From assembly GCA_026414325.1 (NCBI GenBank), contig JAOAJF010000012.1, positions 1 through 21,535 of the forward strand: DNA of 21,535 nucleotides. Direction: 5' to 3'. The stretch is from Microcaldota archaeon (GTDB lineage Archaea; Micrarchaeota; Micrarchaeia; Anstonellales; Anstonellaceae). The notes beneath the pieces are model-generated. The model saw only the letters and a list, made by a program, of their open reading frames with translations, was not told the DNA's origin and ran no database searches. Positions 18,816 to 21,535 of the stretch are shown here, piece after piece; position 1 is the stretch's first letter, and each line of letters begins with the position of its first letter. Made by a program: the position numbers and the translations under genes.

Positions 18816-21535
18816 ATGGATGAAGCACAAGAAAAAACAAAACAAACTTCTTTTGTAAGACAGACAAATGGTTTAAAAATAGAGCGAGTTTTTACAAAAG
18901 CAGATCAAGATGTTTTTTCTATGTTCGAATATGAAATTAGAAGTTCTATTATAAGAGATGTCGATGGCTCAATAGTTTATGAAATGGAAAATATAGAGAT
19001 TCCAAAAGGCTGGTCTCAAGTAGCAACAGATATTTTAGCTCAAAAATATTTTAGAAAAACCCAAGTTCCACAGCGAGATAAAGATGGAAAAATAAAAATA
19101 GACCCTCAAACAAAGCAACCTGTTTTAGGCCCAGAAACTTCAATAAAACAAGTAGTAAAAAGACTTGCATCTACTTGGAGAGCATGGGGAGAAAAATACG
19201 GCTATTTTGCTTCTGAAGAGGATGCAGAGGCCTTTGAAGACGAGATAATATATATGCTATTAAATCAAATGGCAGCACCTAACTCTCCTCAATGGTTTAA
19301 TAATGGACTTGCTCACTGTTATGGAATAAAAGGAACTGCACAGGGCCATTATTATGTTGATCCGAAAACAAAAGAAGTAAAACCTTGTGAAGATGCTTAC
19401 ACTCATCCGCAGCTTCATGCATGTTTTATTCAATCACTTAAAGACGATTTAGTAAACGAGGGTGGAATATTTGATTTACTTTTGAGAGAGGCAAGGCTGT
19501 TTAAATATGGTTCAGGAACAGGAACTAATTTTTCTGTTCTAAGAGCTGCAGGTGAGCCACTTTCTGGTGGAGGAAAATCCTCTGGTTTGATGTCTTTTTT
19601 AAAAATATACGATAGAGCTGCAGGATCTATAAAATCTGGTGGAACAACTAGAAGAGCTGCAAAAATGGTAATAGTAAATATTGACCATCCAGATATAGAG
19701 GAATTTATAAATTGGAAGATGGAGGAGGAAAAAAAAGTAGCGGCTTTGTATAGTGGAGCAAATAGTATGAAAAAAACACTTAACAAAATAATGCAAGTAG
19801 CAAGAGAGGAAAACACTACTGATTTTAAAACTAACAAAAGATTAAAACAAGCAGTTGCAGAATCCCTTGCTTGTAGTGTTCCAATAAATTATATATTGAG
19901 AGTTCTTTCTCTAGTTCAACAAGGTGTAAATAAATTTGACATGCCAAGCTATGATTTGAATTATGAAGGAGAGGCATATTTAACAGTTTCTGGACAAAAT
20001 TCTAATAACTCAGTAAGAGTAAGCCATGCTTTTATGAATGCATTAAAAGCAGATGAAAATTGGCAGCTTATTAGAAGAACAGATGGAAAAGTAGCAAAGG
20101 AAGTAAAAGCAAGAAAGCTTTGGGATCAAATAGCCTTTGCTGCTTGGAATTGTGCTGATCCTGGTCTACAATTTGATGATACTATAAATGAATGGAACAC
20201 CTGTCTAAATGATGGTAGAATAAATGCCTCAAATCCTTGTTCAGAATATATGTTTTTGGATGATACTGCTTGTAATTTGGCCTCTTTAAACTTAGTAAAG
20301 TTTTTAGATGAAGAAACTGGAATAATAAAGGTAAAAGAATTTACTCATGCCGTTAGATTATGGACAATAGTTTTAGAAATCTCAGTTTTAATGGCAGGCT
20401 ATCCTTCAAAAGAAATTGCTAAAAGATCATATATGTATAGAACTTTGGGTCTTGGTTATGCGAATTTAGGAAGCCTGCTTATGATTATGGGTATTGCTTA
20501 TGACTCTCCAGAAGCATTAGCGATAGCAGGTGCTATAACTTCTATTCTTACTGGAAAGGCATATGAAACAAGTGCAGAGCTTGCGATGCATCTTGGGCCA
20601 TTTGAAGCTTATGAAAGAAACAAAGAACATATGCTGCGAGTTATTAGAAATCATAGAAGAGCAGCATATAATGTTGATAAAAGTGAGTATGAAGAACTTA
20701 CAATTACCCCCATGGGAATTGATGAAAAATATGCTCCAAGTTATCTCTTAAAAGAAGCTAGAGAAGTCTGGGACAGAGCCTTAGAGCTTGGACAAAAATA
20801 TGGATTTAGAAATGCGCATGTAAGTGTTATTGCACCAACTGGAACTATAGGTCTGCTAATGGATTGTGATACAACTGGAATTGAACCAGATTATGCGATT
20901 GTTAAATTTAAAAAGTTGGCTGGCGGTGGCTACTTTAAAATAGTTAATCAATCAGTAAAAAAAGCTCTAAAAAGACTTGGTTATACCAAAGCTCAAATAG
21001 ATGAGATTGAAAATTATTGTAAGGGCCATGGCACATTAGCTGGCTGTCCGACAATAAATAGAGAGAAACTAAAAGAAAAAGGTTTTACAGATGAAAAGGT
21101 CGACTTAATTGAAAAACAATTACCCTATGTTTTTGATATAAAGGATGCTTTTAATAAATATATACTAGGCGTGGACTTTTTGAAATCAATAGGAGTGAGC
21201 GACAAAGATTTAGAAAACCCAAACTTTAATTTGTTGAGCTTTTTAGGATTTAGTTTAGAAGAAATAGAAAAGGCTAACGAGTATGTTTGTGGAACAATGA
21301 CAATAGAAGGAGCTCCTCATCTTAAAGTAGAACACTATCCAATTTTTGATTGTGCTTCTAAGTGTGGCAAAAAAGGAACCAGAGCAATACACTATAAAGC
21401 GCATATAAAAATGATGGCAGCAGTTCAGCCCTTTATTAGTGGGTCCATTTCAAAGACTATAAACATGCCACAGGAAACTACTATTTTAGATGTAAAAGAA
21501 GCTTATGAATTATCCTATTTGATGATGCTAAAATG
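18816..21535 (+). CDS. nrdJ: Ribonucleotide reductase class II, adenosylcobalamin-dependent (cut by right edge)
   Basis: Reduces ribonucleotides to deoxyribonucleotides using a radical generated from adenosylcobalamin. 906 codons are visible with no stop; the C-terminus is outside. Landmarks: NSPQWFN (156-162), HACFIQS with C203, GSGTGTNFSVLRA, VSGQNSNNSVRV, NPCSEYMF with C475 and E477, TACNLASLNL with C486, and APTGTIGLLMDCDTTGIEPDYA from 673. C475, E477 and C486 keep the 11-residue spacing of the thiyl and redox Cys in Thermotoga NrdJ, with C203 as redox partner. AVQPFISGSISKTINMP near the right edge is typical of the B12-dependent family. The C-terminal redox Cys tail lies beyond the window. 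No intein interrupts the visible motifs. It implies cobalamin uptake or synthesis elsewhere. Divergent from tyrS. Confidence 0.95.
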   Translation, partial: MDEAQEKTKQTSFVRQTNGLKIERVFTKADQDVFSMFEYEIRSSIIRDVDGSIVYEMENIEIPKGWSQVATDILAQKYFRKTQVPQRDKDGKIKIDPQTKQPVLGPETSIKQVVKRLASTWRAWGEKYGYFASEEDAEAFEDEIIYMLLNQMAAPNSPQWFNNGLAHCYGIKGTAQGHYYVDPKTKEVKPCEDAYTHPQLHACFIQSLKDDLVNEGGIFDLLLREARLFKYGSGTGTNFSVLRAAGEPLSGGGKSSGLMSFLKIYDRAAGSIKSGGTTRRAAKMVIVNIDHPDIEEFINWKMEEEKKVAALYSGANSMKKTLNKIMQVAREENTTDFKTNKRLKQAVAESLACSVPINYILRVLSLVQQGVNKFDMPSYDLNYEGEAYLTVSGQNSNNSVRVSHAFMNALKADENWQLIRRTDGKVAKEVKARKLWDQIAFAAWNCADPGLQFDDTINEWNTCLNDGRINASNPCSEYMFLDDTACNLASLNLVKFLDEETGIIKVKEFTHAVRLWTIVLEISVLMAGYPSKEIAKRSYMYRTLGLGYANLGSLLMIMGIAYDSPEALAIAGAITSILTGKAYETSAELAMHLGPFEAYERNKEHMLRVIRNHRRAAYNVDKSEYEELTITPMGIDEKYAPSYLLKEAREVWDRALELGQKYGFRNAHVSVIAPTGTIGLLMDCDTTGIEPDYAIVKFKKLAGGGYFKIVNQSVKKALKRLGYTKAQIDEIENYCKGHGTLAGCPTINREKLKEKGFTDEKVDLIEKQLPYVFDIKDAFNKYILGVDFLKSIGVSDKDLENPNFNLLSFLGFSLEEIEKANEYVCGTMTIEGAPHLKVEHYPIFDCASKCGKKGTRAIHYKAHIKMMAAVQPFISGSISKTINMPQETTILDVKEAYELSYLMMLK

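Noticed and set aside
18816..21535. Intein or intron in the ribonucleotide reductase gene, a common insertion target
   Set aside because: The motifs follow one another at normal spacing with no intein splice blocks in the visible part; the unseen 3' end is not tested.

Overview
This is an AT-rich (roughly 30% G+C by eye), gene-dense stretch of an archaeal chromosome, with no tRNA, rRNA, CRISPR array, insertion sequence or intein that I can see. The archaeal assignment rests on an archaeal-type UMP kinase, an archaeal/eukaryotic-type TyrRS, archaeal/eukaryotic-type GluRS, type 2 IPP isomerase, a MEMO protein, an Mre11-like nuclease, mevalonate-pathway enzymes, and TATA-like boxes placed about 26 bp before several start codons (leaderless transcription). 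Compactness, low G+C and small hypothetical membrane proteins fit a DPANN-type archaeon, but the lineage cannot be fixed from this window.

Layout. 1-1057 (+): the tail of a multi-spanning membrane protein and a membrane-anchored phospholipase D-like protein. 3818-1071 (-): an ECF S-component-like membrane protein and a GT3-type (eukaryotic-like) glycogen synthase. 3911-4663 (+): a six-helix membrane protein. 4720-12163 (+): a tight run of seven genes with gaps of -16 to +11 bp: MEMO protein, type 2 IPP isomerase, a small protein resembling the N-terminal domain of GluRS, GluRS itself, an MrfA/Hrq1-like helicase, UMP kinase and a GT2 glycosyltransferase. 12287-13387 (+): an Mre11-like nuclease, with a possible divergent 24-residue membrane micropeptide upstream (12250-12176, -). 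18643-13401 (-): TyrRS, diphosphomevalonate decarboxylase and phosphomevalonate kinase (all overlapping), an unrecognised 202-residue protein, and PurD. 18816-end (+): a class II, B12-dependent ribonucleotide reductase that runs off the right edge.

Functional themes. Phosphomevalonate kinase, diphosphomevalonate decarboxylase and IPP isomerase together give the whole route from phosphomevalonate to DMAPP by the classical (eukaryote-like) mevalonate pathway, feeding archaeal lipid synthesis. Other genes serve translation (GluRS, TyrRS), nucleotide supply (UMP kinase, PurD, NrdJ), DNA repair (helicase, Mre11-like) and polysaccharide or surface sugar chemistry (glycogen synthase, GT2). No defence island or mobile system is evident. 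The most unusual items are the free-standing GluRS N-terminal-domain paralogue directly upstream of and overlapping gltX, the micropeptide divergent from mre11, and the cluster of eukaryote-flavoured enzymes.
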